From Anaerolineaceae bacterium (lineage in GTDB: Bacteria > Chloroflexota > Anaerolineae > Aggregatilineales > Phototrophicaceae): DNA of 64,000 nucleotides. Positions 19,031 to 27,507 of this stretch are shown in pieces. Each line of letters opens with the position of its first letter. The first letter of the stretch is position 1. The stretch lies in contig NZXX01000001.1 of assembly GCA_002702065.1 (NCBI GenBank), positions 2,170,001 to 2,234,000 on the forward strand, given 5' to 3'. Position numbers and translations under genes: made by a program. Under the pieces are notes generated by a model. It was given only the letters and a program-made list of their open reading frames with translations. It ran no database searches and was not told where the DNA came from.

Positions 19031-20965
19031 TTAACTTACCAGGGGCAGCGCGTATAACGTTCTGTCCATTGATCCAACCAACAGAATGTCACCGACAATA
19101 TGTGGTTTTGACGTAATTGGGCCATTCGTCTTGTATTTCCAGCGCTCTTTGCCCGTATTGACATCTATGCAATACAGATATTCGTCTGTACCCCCAATGT
19201 AAACCGTATCCCGATGCACAATTGGCGACCCGACGATCGGTTTGTCTGTGGTAAATTTCCACTTTTCTCTGGATGTTTGGGCGTTTATTGCATACAGGCT
19301 GCCGTCAGTTGATCCAAAATACAGCATGCCATCCGCCACTATAGGCGACGAAATAATCGCGCCGCGGGTGCGGAAACGCCAGGATGTAAATCCGCCGCTG
19401 GCATCGACCGCATAAACATGATTATCTGAAGACCCAAAATAGCAGATGTCTTCGTTCAGGTCAACATACGGAGATGAAAGGACACCGCGTTTTGCACGCA
19501 CGCCCCATTTCCGCTTGCCACCGGACAGATCTACCGCCGCTACCTCGCCAGAGGCAGAGCCGACAATGATAATCTCGTTGGTTACAAATGGCGAGCTTTG
19601 CACTTCTGAGCCAAGATCATAGCGCCAGAGAAAGCGCCCGGTCGCCGCCATCAAAGCGTAGAGGTAACCGTCGTCACTCCCGAAGAAGACGCGTCCGTGC
19701 GCGATCTGGGCCGTGCTGCGAATGCGGCCTTCGGTTCGATAAGACCAGTTGATCTTGCCGCTGCGAATATCGACCGAGTAGAACGAGTAGTCCTCAGAAC
19801 CAAACAGCACGGCTTTGCTATCATCATCAATGATAGGGGAGGAGGCAATGCCACCATTGGTCGCATACTTCCAGGCCATTTCACCGGTCTGCAACTTTAA
19901 GGCCCAGACGTTCGTATCGTACGAGCCGATAAACGCCAGGTCCTTGTAGGAAGTCGGGTTACAGCGGATTTCATCTTCGGTCTTGAACTTCCAGCGCGGT
20001 TCCGGCTGGCCGGTCAGTTCGCCAGAGAAAAACTTCGAAACCTCACCATCCCGCGATGCGATATGATTCCCGTTACCGGCAAATGCTGGATTGAGGGGAC
20101 GATAACGCAATTCTTCAAGCGATTGCTTCATCTCCAGGCACGACTGGAAACGTTTTGCGGATTCGAACTCTACCGCCTTTTCAACCACAGTCGCCAATGG
20201 GGGAGGTACCGATTCGTTAAAGTCCTGGATTGGGCGTTCGGAAAAGCTGAATGGCGGCTCGAGACGCGGGTCGCGCCTCGTCAACACATGATGCAGGGTT
20301 GCCCCCAGGCTGTAAATATCGCTCAGCGGTGTGACATTGCCTTTGTATTGTTCCGGGGCGGAGTAGCCCTCGGTACCGATCATCGTGTGTTTGATGTTCG
20401 GCTGAAAAGTCTTGGCAATGCCAAAGTCAATGAGGCGAACCTTGCCCAGGTTATCAATCATAACGTTGGCAGGCTTCATATCACGGAAGATGATCGGCTC
20501 CGGTTGATGGTTATGGAGATATTCCAGCACATCACACAGGTCGATAGCCCATTCGATGACTTTTTCCACAGGCAATGATTTTGTTTTTGACAATAACTCT
20601 TCAAGGTCATTGCCATTGATATATTCCATCACCAGATAGGCGCGATCATTCCAGTCGAAGAAGTCATAAATTTTAGGGATTGCCGGATGGCTGAGTGTAG
20701 CAAGGATATTCGCCTCGCGCTGAAAAGTCTTGATTGTGGATGCGCGGAGGCTCGGATCAGTTGCCGGATTAAGCATCTCCTTTACTGCCACAAGCTTCTT
20801 GACATCGGGGAAATTCAGGTCGCGTGCCTGATAAACAGCACCCTGACCACCCCCACCAAGGACACCAAGAATTTTGTAGCGCGCCAGCAGCACGGTGCCA
20901 ACCTGAAGCGAGTTATAGCCGCCGGTTGTGCCATCCATTCCGGCAAATTGAGTTGTCTCAGGCAT
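19031..20965 (-). CDS. Serine/threonine protein kinase with C-terminal PQQ-type propeller
   Basis: A 644-residue protein. The kinase domain (about 30-295) has the glycine loop LGGGGQGAVYQA, the ATP-binding Lys in VAVKEM, the catalytic loop IFRDMKPANVM (FRD in place of HRD), IDFGIAK and GYSAPEQYKG. From about 330 it has seven to eight PQQ-like blades with repeats such as YFGSSDNHVYAVDASGG and YIGGTDEYLYCIDVNTG. No hydrophobic anchor joins the two parts, so the propeller appears cytosolic. It heads the array with the PP2C, J-vWA and FHA genes. A promoter candidate lies at 21038-21066. Confidence 0.96.
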   Translation of the reverse strand: MPETTQFAGMDGTTGGYNSLQVGTVLLARYKILGVLGGGGQGAVYQARDLNFPDVKKLVAVKEMLNPATDPSLRASTIKTFQREANILATLSHPAIPKIYDFFDWNDRAYLVMEYINGNDLEELLSKTKSLPVEKVIEWAIDLCDVLEYLHNHQPEPIIFRDMKPANVMIDNLGKVRLIDFGIAKTFQPNIKHTMIGTEGYSAPEQYKGNVTPLSDIYSLGATLHHVLTRRDPRLEPPFSFSERPIQDFNESVPPPLATVVEKAVEFESAKRFQSCLEMKQSLEELRYRPLNPAFAGNGNHIASRDGEVSKFFSGELTGQPEPRWKFKTEDEIRCNPTSYKDLAFIGSYDTNVWALKLQTGEMAWKYATNGGIASSPIIDDDSKAVLFGSEDYSFYSVDIRSGKINWSYRTEGRIRSTAQIAHGRVFFGSDDGYLYALMAATGRFLWRYDLGSEVQSSPFVTNEIIIVGSASGEVAAVDLSGGKRKWGVRAKRGVLSSPYVDLNEDICYFGSSDNHVYAVDASGGFTSWRFRTRGAIISSPIVADGMLYFGSTDGSLYAINAQTSREKWKFTTDKPIVGSPIVHRDTVYIGGTDEYLYCIDVNTGKERWKYKTNGPITSKPHIVGDILLVGSMDRTLYALPLVS

Positions 20966-21037
20966 AGTCTGGCCTTTGAACTTACGCTATTTGCAGATAA
21001 TTCCAACGAGCTCAGTAATGAAAAGCTGTCTTGAATA

Positions 21038-21066
21038 ATTATATTTGACCTGCAACAATACTGCAA
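21038..21066 (-). promoter_or_regulatory. Candidate promoter of the kinase/phosphatase array
   Basis: On the minus strand TTGCAG (21066-21061), a 17-base spacer and a perfect TATAAT (21043-21038), about 70 bases before the kinase ATG. It lies in the AT-rich divergent spacer shared with hemW. Confidence 0.55.
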
Positions 21067-21107
21067 TTAACGTATTTGTCCGATAAATATTGAGACTTTC
21101 GGTCTAT

Positions 21108-22277
21108 ATGGGTGTCCCACTCTCAATTTACCTGCATATCCCGTTCTGCCGTACGAAATGCACGTACTGTGCTTTTAACACCTACACGCGCTCCGAGCAT
21201 CTGATTGACCACTTTGTCGAAGCCCTCATAACAGAAATCAACATCGTTGGCTCAAGTAAACCCGGTCAGAGGGTGCATACGATCTTCTTTGGCGGTGGCA
21301 CACCGAGCCTGCTCTCTGCTGCACAAATCCAGCAGATTCTGGATGCCATACGCCAGCAATTCGACCTTATGGCTGATGCCGAGATCACTATTGAAGCAAA
21401 CCCCAACGATCTTGAGCGCACCTATCTGACTAAAGTTCGCGCAACAGGGGTCAACCGGCTGAGCATCGGCGTTCAGTCAACCAATGACCACGAACTGAAA
21501 CTTTTCGCCAGACGCCATGACAACGACGAAATCGTGAGTGCCATGTCAGCTGCGCGACTGGCTGGCTTTGATAACGTCAACCTGGATTTAATTTACGGTA
21601 TTCCGCATCAAACCCTGGATAACTGGCAGTGGACGCTTCAGCAGACGTTGATGTTGAAGCCGGATCATCTGTCGCTGTATGCCCTTGGCCTGGAAGAAGG
21701 CACCCCCATGTATGACTGGGTTCAGCAGGGGCGACTGCCTGCGCCAGATGATGAACTGGCCGCAGATATGTATGAACTGGCGACGCAGGTTCTGGGTGAG
21801 AATGGCTTCGAGCAGTACGAGATCAGCAATTGGGCCAAGCCCGGACTTGCTTGCCGCCATAACCTGCAATACTGGCATAATGATCCATACGTGGGTTTGG
21901 GCCCCGGCGCACATGGCTACGCCGATAACGTACGGTACTCGACGATTTTGTCTCCGCAGCGCTACATTGATGCCATGCGCTCGGCGCCGTTACCGCATGC
22001 TTATGAATATCCTCGCACGCCTGCCACCGATGAAGCCACAATGGTCGATAGAGCCAATGAAATCAGCGAAACGCTGATCATGAGCTTGCGCCTGACCCAA
22101 GAAGGAGTTCGGTGGACTCAATTCAAAGAGCGTTTCGGGGAGGATCTGCGCGATATTCACGGATCCACCATCGACCATTATGCAAAACATCACTTGCTGG
22201 AATGTTCTCACGACCGGGTGCGGCTCACGGAACAGGGCCGCCTGCTGAGCAACGTTATTTTCCGAGACCTTGTTTAG
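21108..22277 (+). CDS. hemW: Radical SAM heme chaperone HemW
   Basis: A 389-residue radical SAM protein. The 4Fe-4S cluster motif is CRTKCTYC (CxxxCxxC) close to the N-terminus, with FFGGGTPSLL and the YGIPHQTLDNW segment. The HNLQYW motif (HNxxYW), which separates HemW from true coproporphyrinogen oxidase HemN, is present. HemW binds heme and is implicated in its insertion into cytochromes. ATG at 21108 gives MGVPLSIYLHIPFC; TTG at 21090 is the alternative. Its stop overlaps the convergent polyprenyl synthase stop by 4 bases, so no separate terminator lies between them. Confidence 0.93.
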   Translation: MGVPLSIYLHIPFCRTKCTYCAFNTYTRSEHLIDHFVEALITEINIVGSSKPGQRVHTIFFGGGTPSLLSAAQIQQILDAIRQQFDLMADAEITIEANPNDLERTYLTKVRATGVNRLSIGVQSTNDHELKLFARRHDNDEIVSAMSAARLAGFDNVNLDLIYGIPHQTLDNWQWTLQQTLMLKPDHLSLYALGLEEGTPMYDWVQQGRLPAPDDELAADMYELATQVLGENGFEQYEISNWAKPGLACRHNLQYWHNDPYVGLGPGAHGYADNVRYSTILSPQRYIDAMRSAPLPHAYEYPRTPATDEATMVDRANEISETLIMSLRLTQEGVRWTQFKERFGEDLRDIHGSTIDHYAKHHLLECSHDRVRLTEQGRLLSNVIFRDLV

Positions 22278-23290
22278 TAGTTACGCCTGAACAATACAGC
22301 GACAAACTGGCGTAACCACTGGCCGGCTTGCCCCTGCGGGTCCGCTTGATCGAGCGATTGCAACGCCCTGTCGTAGTAAAGCTGCTCTTTTTCCATCGCG
22401 AATTGTTTGGCGTCAATCGAATCCAGTAACTCGACGGCAGCCTGAACATCAGCCTCATTCAGCTCATCTTTGCTGTAAATATCAACGAGCTGCTGGCTTT
22501 GCTGCAAGCCATAGAGCACCGGCAATGACTTCTTCTTGGAGAGAATGTCGGTTGCTGCCGATTTGCCAATGACCGCTTCCTCGCCCCAAATACCTAAAAT
22601 ATCGTCCCGGATCTGGAACGCAATGCCCATATTGAGCGCAAACTGCGCATAGGGCAGCGACCGGTCGTAATCCCCGGTTGCGATCAATGCTCCGATTTGA
22701 GCACAGGCGGACAGCAGCGCTGCGGATTTGCCACTAATCATGGATATATATTCATCGACCGTGACATTGCTCTGGCCCTCAAAGCGCATGTCAAGATGCT
22801 GGCCGCGTGTCAGTTCAAGGTTGGTTTGGTTGAACACACGCCATATCGCCATGATTGTCTCTGGCGGCACGCCAGCTTCATCTAGCCGATTTAATGCCGC
22901 ATAGGAGAGGGCAAACAGCAAATCGCCGGCATTGATGGCGTTCGGGCGTCCCCAGACTCTCCAGACTGTAGGGCGGCTGTGCCGAATCGAGCTGTCATCC
23001 TGAATATCATCATGCACCAGGGAGAAATTGTGCAGCAGTTCGACACTGGCCGCAGCATACAACGCCTGATGCCAATCGCCGCCCGCCGCTTCGTTGCATA
23101 GCAGCAAGAACATCGGGCGTATCCGCTTTCCAGTGGACTTGGGGTAGGGCTGGTTTTGTTCGTCAACCCAACCTAATGGATAGCGAACCATAACCGACAA
23201 ACCCGGCGCAGTATCTGGAACCGCATCAACTACACGGCGCATCGTCTCGTCAAGGTCAGCAGCGTAACGCCGCATAAATTCTTCAAACAA
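22274..23290 (-). CDS. Polyprenyl diphosphate synthase
   Basis: A 338-residue trans-prenyl chain elongase that condenses isopentenyl diphosphate with an allylic diphosphate. The first aspartate-rich motif is DDIQDDSSIRHSRP and the second is DDILGIWGE, with GKSAATDI. Product length (C15, C20 or longer) cannot be set from the sequence alone. The start is TTG at 23290 with AGGTAGGT upstream; ATG at 23275 is possible. It follows the isopentenyl-diphosphate isomerase gene by 12 bases, consistent with an isoprenoid operon. Confidence 0.94.
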   Translation of the reverse strand: MFEEFMRRYAADLDETMRRVVDAVPDTAPGLSVMVRYPLGWVDEQNQPYPKSTGKRIRPMFLLLCNEAAGGDWHQALYAAASVELLHNFSLVHDDIQDDSSIRHSRPTVWRVWGRPNAINAGDLLFALSYAALNRLDEAGVPPETIMAIWRVFNQTNLELTRGQHLDMRFEGQSNVTVDEYISMISGKSAALLSACAQIGALIATGDYDRSLPYAQFALNMGIAFQIRDDILGIWGEEAVIGKSAATDILSKKKSLPVLYGLQQSQQLVDIYSKDELNEADVQAAVELLDSIDAKQFAMEKEQLYYDRALQSLDQADPQGQAGQWLRQFVAVLFRRNY

Positions 23291-23302
23291 TAGATTACCT
23301 AC

Positions 23303-24343
23303 CTATACTTTGTAGAGAGGTGTTTGCCTCAGCGTATCCAGATTTTTTGCACCACTGCAAAGCATTGCAATTTGTAGCTGTGCTTTCAATTCACGTACAA
23401 GCTGGTCAACTGCTTCAGGAGATTGGTCCGCAGCTTTTAGGAACGGGGCCGCCAAACCGCCCATTGTTGCACCCAATGCAATGCACTTCGCCACATCAAT
23501 TCCGTCTCGCAGGCCCCCACTGGCTATTATTTTAACATCTGGCGCGCCAGCGGCAACATATTGGATCGAATCGGCGGTTGGAATGCCCCAATCGGCAAAG
23601 CTCGCTGCTACGCGCGCATGAAAGCTGGTTGGCGCCCGATGATATTCAACCTCGCTCCACGATGTCCCCCCCGCACCGGCCACATCAATCGCAGCCACCC
23701 CGGCATTTGCAAGGTCGCGTGCCGTCGCTTCAGAGAATCCCCAGCCTACTTCTTTCGCAATGACCGGCACCGGGAGCTGTTTGCAGACTGCTTCAACTTT
23801 TTTCAGCAATCCGGCAAAACGCGTGTCGCCCTCTGGTTGGACAGCTTCCTGCAAGACATTGAAATGCAGAATGAGCGCGTCCGCCTCAATCATATCGACG
23901 GCGCGCTGGCAGTGCGCAAGATCGTAACCATAGTTCAATTGAACAGCGCCTACATTGGCAAAGAGTAAAATATCCGGTGCGAGATCGCGGACCTGAAGCG
24001 TATACGCCAACTCTGATTTTTCAATCGCTGCTCGCTGCGAACCAACGCCCATTGCGATGCTGTGTTCCTGAGCCACTTGCGCCAGGTTCTGATTGATTCG
24101 GTGGGCCATATCCGTGCCCCCCGTCATCGAAGATATGAGCAGCGGGGCAGATAGCGTTTTGCCAAAAAGCTCCAGGTGCATATCAATATCTTCAAGATCC
24201 AGTTCTGGCAGGGCCTGATGAAGGAACCGATAACGCTCCAGACCGGTCGTTAAGTGGGGAAACTGTACATCTTTATCAAGGTTGATCCGTATATGATCGA
24301 CTTTACGACTTTCTACTTGGGAATTTTCCGTGACTTCAGTCAT
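23303..24343 (-). CDS. fni: Type 2 isopentenyl-diphosphate delta-isomerase
   Basis: A 346-residue FMN-dependent enzyme interconverting isopentenyl and dimethylallyl diphosphate. The family marks are [11 protein letters not shown] near the N-terminus, [38 protein letters not shown] and [13 protein letters not shown]. Type 2 isomerases are common in archaea and in some bacteria. It is encoded directly upstream of a polyprenyl synthase. A strong promoter with a perfect -35 box lies at 24375-24403. Confidence 0.96.
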   Translation of the reverse strand: MTEVTENSQVESRKVDHIRINLDKDVQFPHLTTGLERYRFLHQALPELDLEDIDMHLELFGKTLSAPLLISSMTGGTDMAHRINQNLAQVAQEHSIAMGVGSQRAAIEKSELAYTLQVRDLAPDILLFANVGAVQLNYGYDLAHCQRAVDMIEADALILHFNVLQEAVQPEGDTRFAGLLKKVEAVCKQLPVPVIAKEVGWGFSEATARDLANAGVAAIDVAGAGGTSWSEVEYHRAPTSFHARVAASFADWGIPTADSIQYVAAGAPDVKIIASGGLRDGIDVAKCIALGATMGGLAAPFLKAADQSPEAVDQLVRELKAQLQIAMLCSGAKNLDTLRQTPLYKV

Positions 24344-24374
24344 GTGATGGTGTTCCTAAGATTTAGTGGTAGAA

Positions 24375-24403
24375 ATCCTACTGATAATTCTTCCGTGTGT
24401 CAA
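24375..24403 (-). promoter_or_regulatory. Promoter of the isoprenoid gene pair
   Basis: On the minus strand a perfect TTGACA (24403-24398), a 17-base spacer and TAGGAT (24380-24375), about 30 bases before the isomerase ATG. It is divergent from the acyl carrier protein promoter. Confidence 0.65.
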
Positions 24404-24408
24404 CGTTA

Positions 24409-24450
24409 TTGCAACAGCACACTGGTAAGCCGTATTATTATCGGTATAAT
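24409..24450 (+). promoter_or_regulatory. Candidate promoter region of acpP
   Basis: TTGCAA (24409-24414), an 18-base spacer and TATTAT (24433-24438); a perfect TATAAT follows at 24445-24450 with a poorer -35 box. Either could drive acpP, whose ATG is at 24499. Confidence 0.5.
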
Positions 24451-24498
24451 CTTGCATTATTATCTGGCCCTGCACACCCTAATATTGGAGGTAACCCA

Positions 24499-24738
24499 AT
24501 GGCATCTACCGAAGATCGCGTGAAAAATATCGTCGTGGAACTGCTTGGCGTTGACGAAGATCGTGTTGTACCCGAAGCACGGTTCCGCGAAGATTTGGAA
24601 GCTGATTCGCTGGATCTGGTTGAATTGATTATGGCTTTTGAAGAAGAATTCGGCGGCGAAATCACCGACGAAGACGCCCAATCGATTACAACTGTTGGCG
24701 AAGCGGTGACCTATATCGAACAGCAGATGGGCGGCTAG
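24499..24738 (+). CDS. acpP: Acyl carrier protein
   Basis: A 79-residue acidic helical carrier for fatty acid synthesis. The phosphopantetheine serine is in [15 protein letters not shown], the conserved DSL motif. The longer open frame to 24397 is rejected because GGAGGT lies 6 bases before ATG at 24499, giving [12 protein letters not shown]. It stands alone here. FabF and PlsX of the same pathway lie 31 kb away at 55428-57721. Confidence 0.97.
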   Translation: MASTEDRVKNIVVELLGVDEDRVVPEARFREDLEADSLDLVELIMAFEEEFGGEITDEDAQSITTVGEAVTYIEQQMGG

Positions 24739-24779
24739 TTTCGATATCTATCGAACAACCCAGAAGTGGCGAATCCTCA

Positions 24780-24812
24780 CGAGGTAACTTATGCAAAGTT
24801 ACCTCGTTTGAT
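24780..24812 (+). terminator. Hairpin between convergent acpP and membrane-protein genes
   Basis: A perfect 11-base stem, CGAGGTAACTT (24780-24790) with AAGTTACCTCG (24796-24806), and a 5-base loop, followed by TTTGATT. It overlaps the last codons of the convergent gene. The T-run is short. Confidence 0.65.
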
Positions 24813-25379
24813 TACTACAACCCCACAAACCACTACCGAAACAACAAATATGATAACGCCTGATCCTATCTGCCTGGCCAGATCAAAACCAGCAAGTAAA
24901 CTGTAACTCGACATTATGGCACCAATGCTCAAGATTAGCCCCACGCCCAGCGCCGCCAGCTGCACAAAGACACGCAGCCGCATCAGGCGGTTAATCAATG
25001 CAATCGCGCCCACACCCAACATCGCCACGCTCAAGCTGAATTGCTGGCGGTAATTCGGGTCGTTCAAACCAGCGCTAAAAAATTCAAATGGCGGTAGAAG
25101 CGCAGCCGCGATAAGCAAGGCCAGCGCCACCCGTAACCAGCGCGACACAAGGGTAGGGGAGAACACAATCACCGTGCCGATGCATACCAGCAGCACACGC
25201 AGCGCAAATGTGGTCAGCAATGTAGGCGCAGACGCTCGAACATCCGGGTGAAGGCTGCTCCACTCGGCCAAGTCATATGCATTCATGGTCATGCTTGCAC
25301 CCGTACTCACCACCCAGGGCAGGCAATAACCCGCTAAAGCAAGCAGGATCAGCGCCAGATCAGCGGAAATTTTACGCAT
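24789..25379 (-). CDS. Integral membrane protein of unknown function
   Basis: I do not recognise this 196-residue protein. It has about six hydrophobic segments spread over its whole length and ends in a short basic tail, VVIKRGNFA. There are no catalytic motifs I can see. It starts 4 bases after the ChlI-like ATPase gene on the same strand, so the two are probably translated from one transcript. The hairpin at 24780-24806 covers its last codons and stop. Confidence 0.82.
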   Translation of the reverse strand: MRKISADLALILLALAGYCLPWVVSTGASMTMNAYDLAEWSSLHPDVRASAPTLLTTFALRVLLVCIGTVIVFSPTLVSRWLRVALALLIAAALLPPFEFFSAGLNDPNYRQQFSLSVAMLGVGAIALINRLMRLRVFVQLAALGVGLILSIGAIMSSYSLLAGFDLARQIGSGVIIFVVSVVVCGVVVIKRGNFA

Positions 25380-25383
25380 CGAG

Positions 25384-26562
25384 TTAGCCCGCCATATTGT
25401 CTGTTATCTGGTCAATGCGTGTGCGTATCTGCTCATCCTCTGTCTGCTGACTGTGGAAGAAATTCACCATAAACTCGCTGCGGCGCTGGCGCAATGCCAT
25501 CGGTGCCACGGCTCGAATATCCGCTACGGTCGCCAGGTCGCGTCCATCTGCTGCGGCATGAGCACGAGCAGCCTCGAACATCGTATACTCTGCACGATGA
25601 GAGTCGATGTCCAGCTCCTGCACCAGCGATAATCCCACTTCGACGGCATCATCCGCCAACTGTGTTTCCTTCAGCAGATCGCGGGCAGCGATAACATCTT
25701 CACGGGTTGCCGCCGTCGCGACTTCCCATTGGCGCACAAACGCTGCCGGGTAACTGCGATAGGCGCGGCTGCGTTTATAGATTTCCAGACGGTCTTCCTT
25801 ATCCATGAGGCCGCGCACATTCACCCGTAAACCGAAGCGATCCAGAATTTGTGGGCGCAGGCGGCCTTCCTCCGGGTTCATGGACCCAATCAACACAAAC
25901 CGGGAGCGATAGGTACCCGACATCGCGCCACGCCGTACGGTATAAGCCCCTTGCGCAGCCGCATCCAGAATGGCGTCGACAATCTGGTCATCCAGCAAAT
26001 TCACTTCGTCAATGTAAAGCAGATTGTTATCCGCCCGCGCGAGGATGCCACGCTCGACACGCACCCGATTTTGCTGCACGGCGATTCGCTCATTGATGCC
26101 GCCGACGACATCATCCAGCCGGGCGTTGAGGGGTAGTTCGACCAACCTGACCGATTCATAATGCGAGATTGCTTCGCCAGCATGATACTTTTCGTAGCAG
26201 TCCGGGTAGAGCAGGTGAGCATTGTCGATGGTCAGGTCTTCCGGCAAAGCGCCTTCGTCACAATCGCTCACTTCGACATCTGGCAGGATATCGGCCAGGC
26301 TGCGGACAGCGGTGGTTTTGCCCGTGCCTCGTGGACCAATAAGCAGCACGCCACCAATCGCCGGATTAATGACCGTGAGCATGAGTGCAATGCGCATCTC
26401 AAACTGGCCGACAATGGCGAGAAAGGGATAAGGTTGATGTTCGGCTAATCCAAGATCGGCGGATTCTTCGGCCAGAACCCCGTGCGCTCCGGCGCGGCTC
26501 AGCATCCGCAGAAGCGTGGATGATCCTTCGTGGTTCTCCAAATCGGAAAAGGAATCACTCAT
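25384..26562 (-). CDS. Magnesium-chelatase subunit I-like AAA+ ATPase
   Basis: A 392-residue AAA+ protein of the ChlI/BchI type. It begins its core with YPFLAIVGQFEMRIALML, with Walker A GPRGTGKTT, Walker B NNLLYIDEVNLLDD and the family segment IGSMNPEEGRLRPQILDRFG. No chelatase H or D subunit is encoded in the window, so a role in magnesium insertion cannot be assumed; free-standing homologues occur in non-phototrophs. Its start overlaps the thioesterase stop (ATGA), and the unknown membrane protein follows 4 bases after its stop. Confidence 0.88.
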   Translation of the reverse strand: MSDSFSDLENHEGSSTLLRMLSRAGAHGVLAEESADLGLAEHQPYPFLAIVGQFEMRIALMLTVINPAIGGVLLIGPRGTGKTTAVRSLADILPDVEVSDCDEGALPEDLTIDNAHLLYPDCYEKYHAGEAISHYESVRLVELPLNARLDDVVGGINERIAVQQNRVRVERGILARADNNLLYIDEVNLLDDQIVDAILDAAAQGAYTVRRGAMSGTYRSRFVLIGSMNPEEGRLRPQILDRFGLRVNVRGLMDKEDRLEIYKRSRAYRSYPAAFVRQWEVATAATREDVIAARDLLKETQLADDAVEVGLSLVQELDIDSHRAEYTMFEAARAHAAADGRDLATVADIRAVAPMALRQRRSEFMVNFFHSQQTEDEQIRTRIDQITDNMAG

Positions 26563-27047
26563 AAGCGGATCGCATCTTGCTGGCGTTGTTGTTTTCGGTA
26601 ATTCTGCCGTTCCTGCGCTTGCTGCGCACGCGTTTGTTGTTCCGGTGTTTCATAAATGAGTTCAGGGACTGTGGTCGGGTTGCCATCATCGGATAAAGCG
26701 ACATATACGAGGTATGCGGTGTTGGTGAAGCTGCGCTCGCCAGTACGGGGATTCTCGGTTTTGACCTCGACACGCACTTCCATTGACGTGCGCCCAACGT
26801 AGGTGAGTTCGGCCTCACACATCACAAGACTGCCCACAAATATGGGTTTTATGAACGACATGGAATCGACTGCAACGGTCACCACTGGTGTTCGGGCATG
26901 ACGCATGGCCACCAACGCGCCGGCCTCGTCGACCATTTTCATGATCACGCCACCGTGAACGTTACCATAGCTATTTGCATTTTGTGGTCCCATCAAAGCG
27001 CTGAGTGTGAAGCGAGATTCTTCGATACGCTTTTTTGTACGCTGCAT
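26559..27047 (-). CDS. Hot-dog fold acyl-CoA thioesterase
   Basis: A 162-residue protein with the acyl-CoA hydrolase pattern. It has MGPQNANSYGNVHGGVIMKMVDEAGAL, of which NVHGG is the substrate-site core, and TVAVDSMSFIKPIFVGSLV. The Asn/His and Asp residues needed by BACH/YciA-type enzymes are present. The C-terminal 30 residues are Gln/Arg-rich. It overlaps the ChlI-like gene by 4 bases and follows the small unknown gene by 1 base, so three genes form a tight unit. The substrate is unknown. Confidence 0.9.
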   Translation of the reverse strand: MQRTKKRIEESRFTLSALMGPQNANSYGNVHGGVIMKMVDEAGALVAMRHARTPVVTVAVDSMSFIKPIFVGSLVMCEAELTYVGRTSMEVRVEVKTENPRTGERSFTNTAYLVYVALSDDGNPTTVPELIYETPEQQTRAQQAQERQNYRKQQRQQDAIRL

Positions 27048-27048
27048 C

Positions 27049-27450
27049 TCAGTGCATGTCCGATTTGAGTTCGGGTACGCTTCTAAATGCGTTGGGGTCC
27101 CATTCCAGAACGTCGATGTAGTGGTAACCCAAATCTGCCGTCATCGGGGGCAGCGGCGCACGCGCTGGCAGTTTAGTTGGCTTTTGTGGTGCCAGTTTGC
27201 GCACTTTGAGTACCGTTTGACGGTCTGTCATACGCCGACGGACGATGCGACCATCAGCGGTCAGGTTGCCGATCCACTGCCCATATGCTGTATAAACATC
27301 GTAGTTCTGGCCGCGTACAAATCCGATGTACTCGCCACGGGCATCCCACAGGCAGTTGTTCAGCAATGTGGCGTGCCACTCGCCATGGGTGTCAAAAACA
27401 AAGAACGGTTCGTCAGAATTAATGGCAAACTTTTTGCCCGGCTCCACCAT
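27049..27450 (-). CDS. Small protein with beta-rich repeat-like N-terminus, function unknown
   Basis: A 133-residue soluble protein. The first 75 residues show repeated short strand-turn units (VFDTHGEWHATLL, CLWDARGEYIGFV, YTAYGQWIGNL). These resemble the small beta-flower-like proteins, but I cannot assign a family firmly. The second half is basic and proline-rich (APQKPTKLPARAPLPP). GGAGG lies 8 bases before the ATG. It begins the thioesterase and ChlI-like unit. Confidence 0.75.
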   Translation of the reverse strand: MVEPGKKFAINSDEPFFVFDTHGEWHATLLNNCLWDARGEYIGFVRGQNYDVYTAYGQWIGNLTADGRIVRRRMTDRQTVLKVRKLAPQKPTKLPARAPLPPMTADLGYHYIDVLEWDPNAFRSVPELKSDMH

Positions 27451-27507
27451 GATGACGCCTCCGCTTTACAAAGTTTATAATTGGATTATAACAGTATATT
27501 CGCGTAT

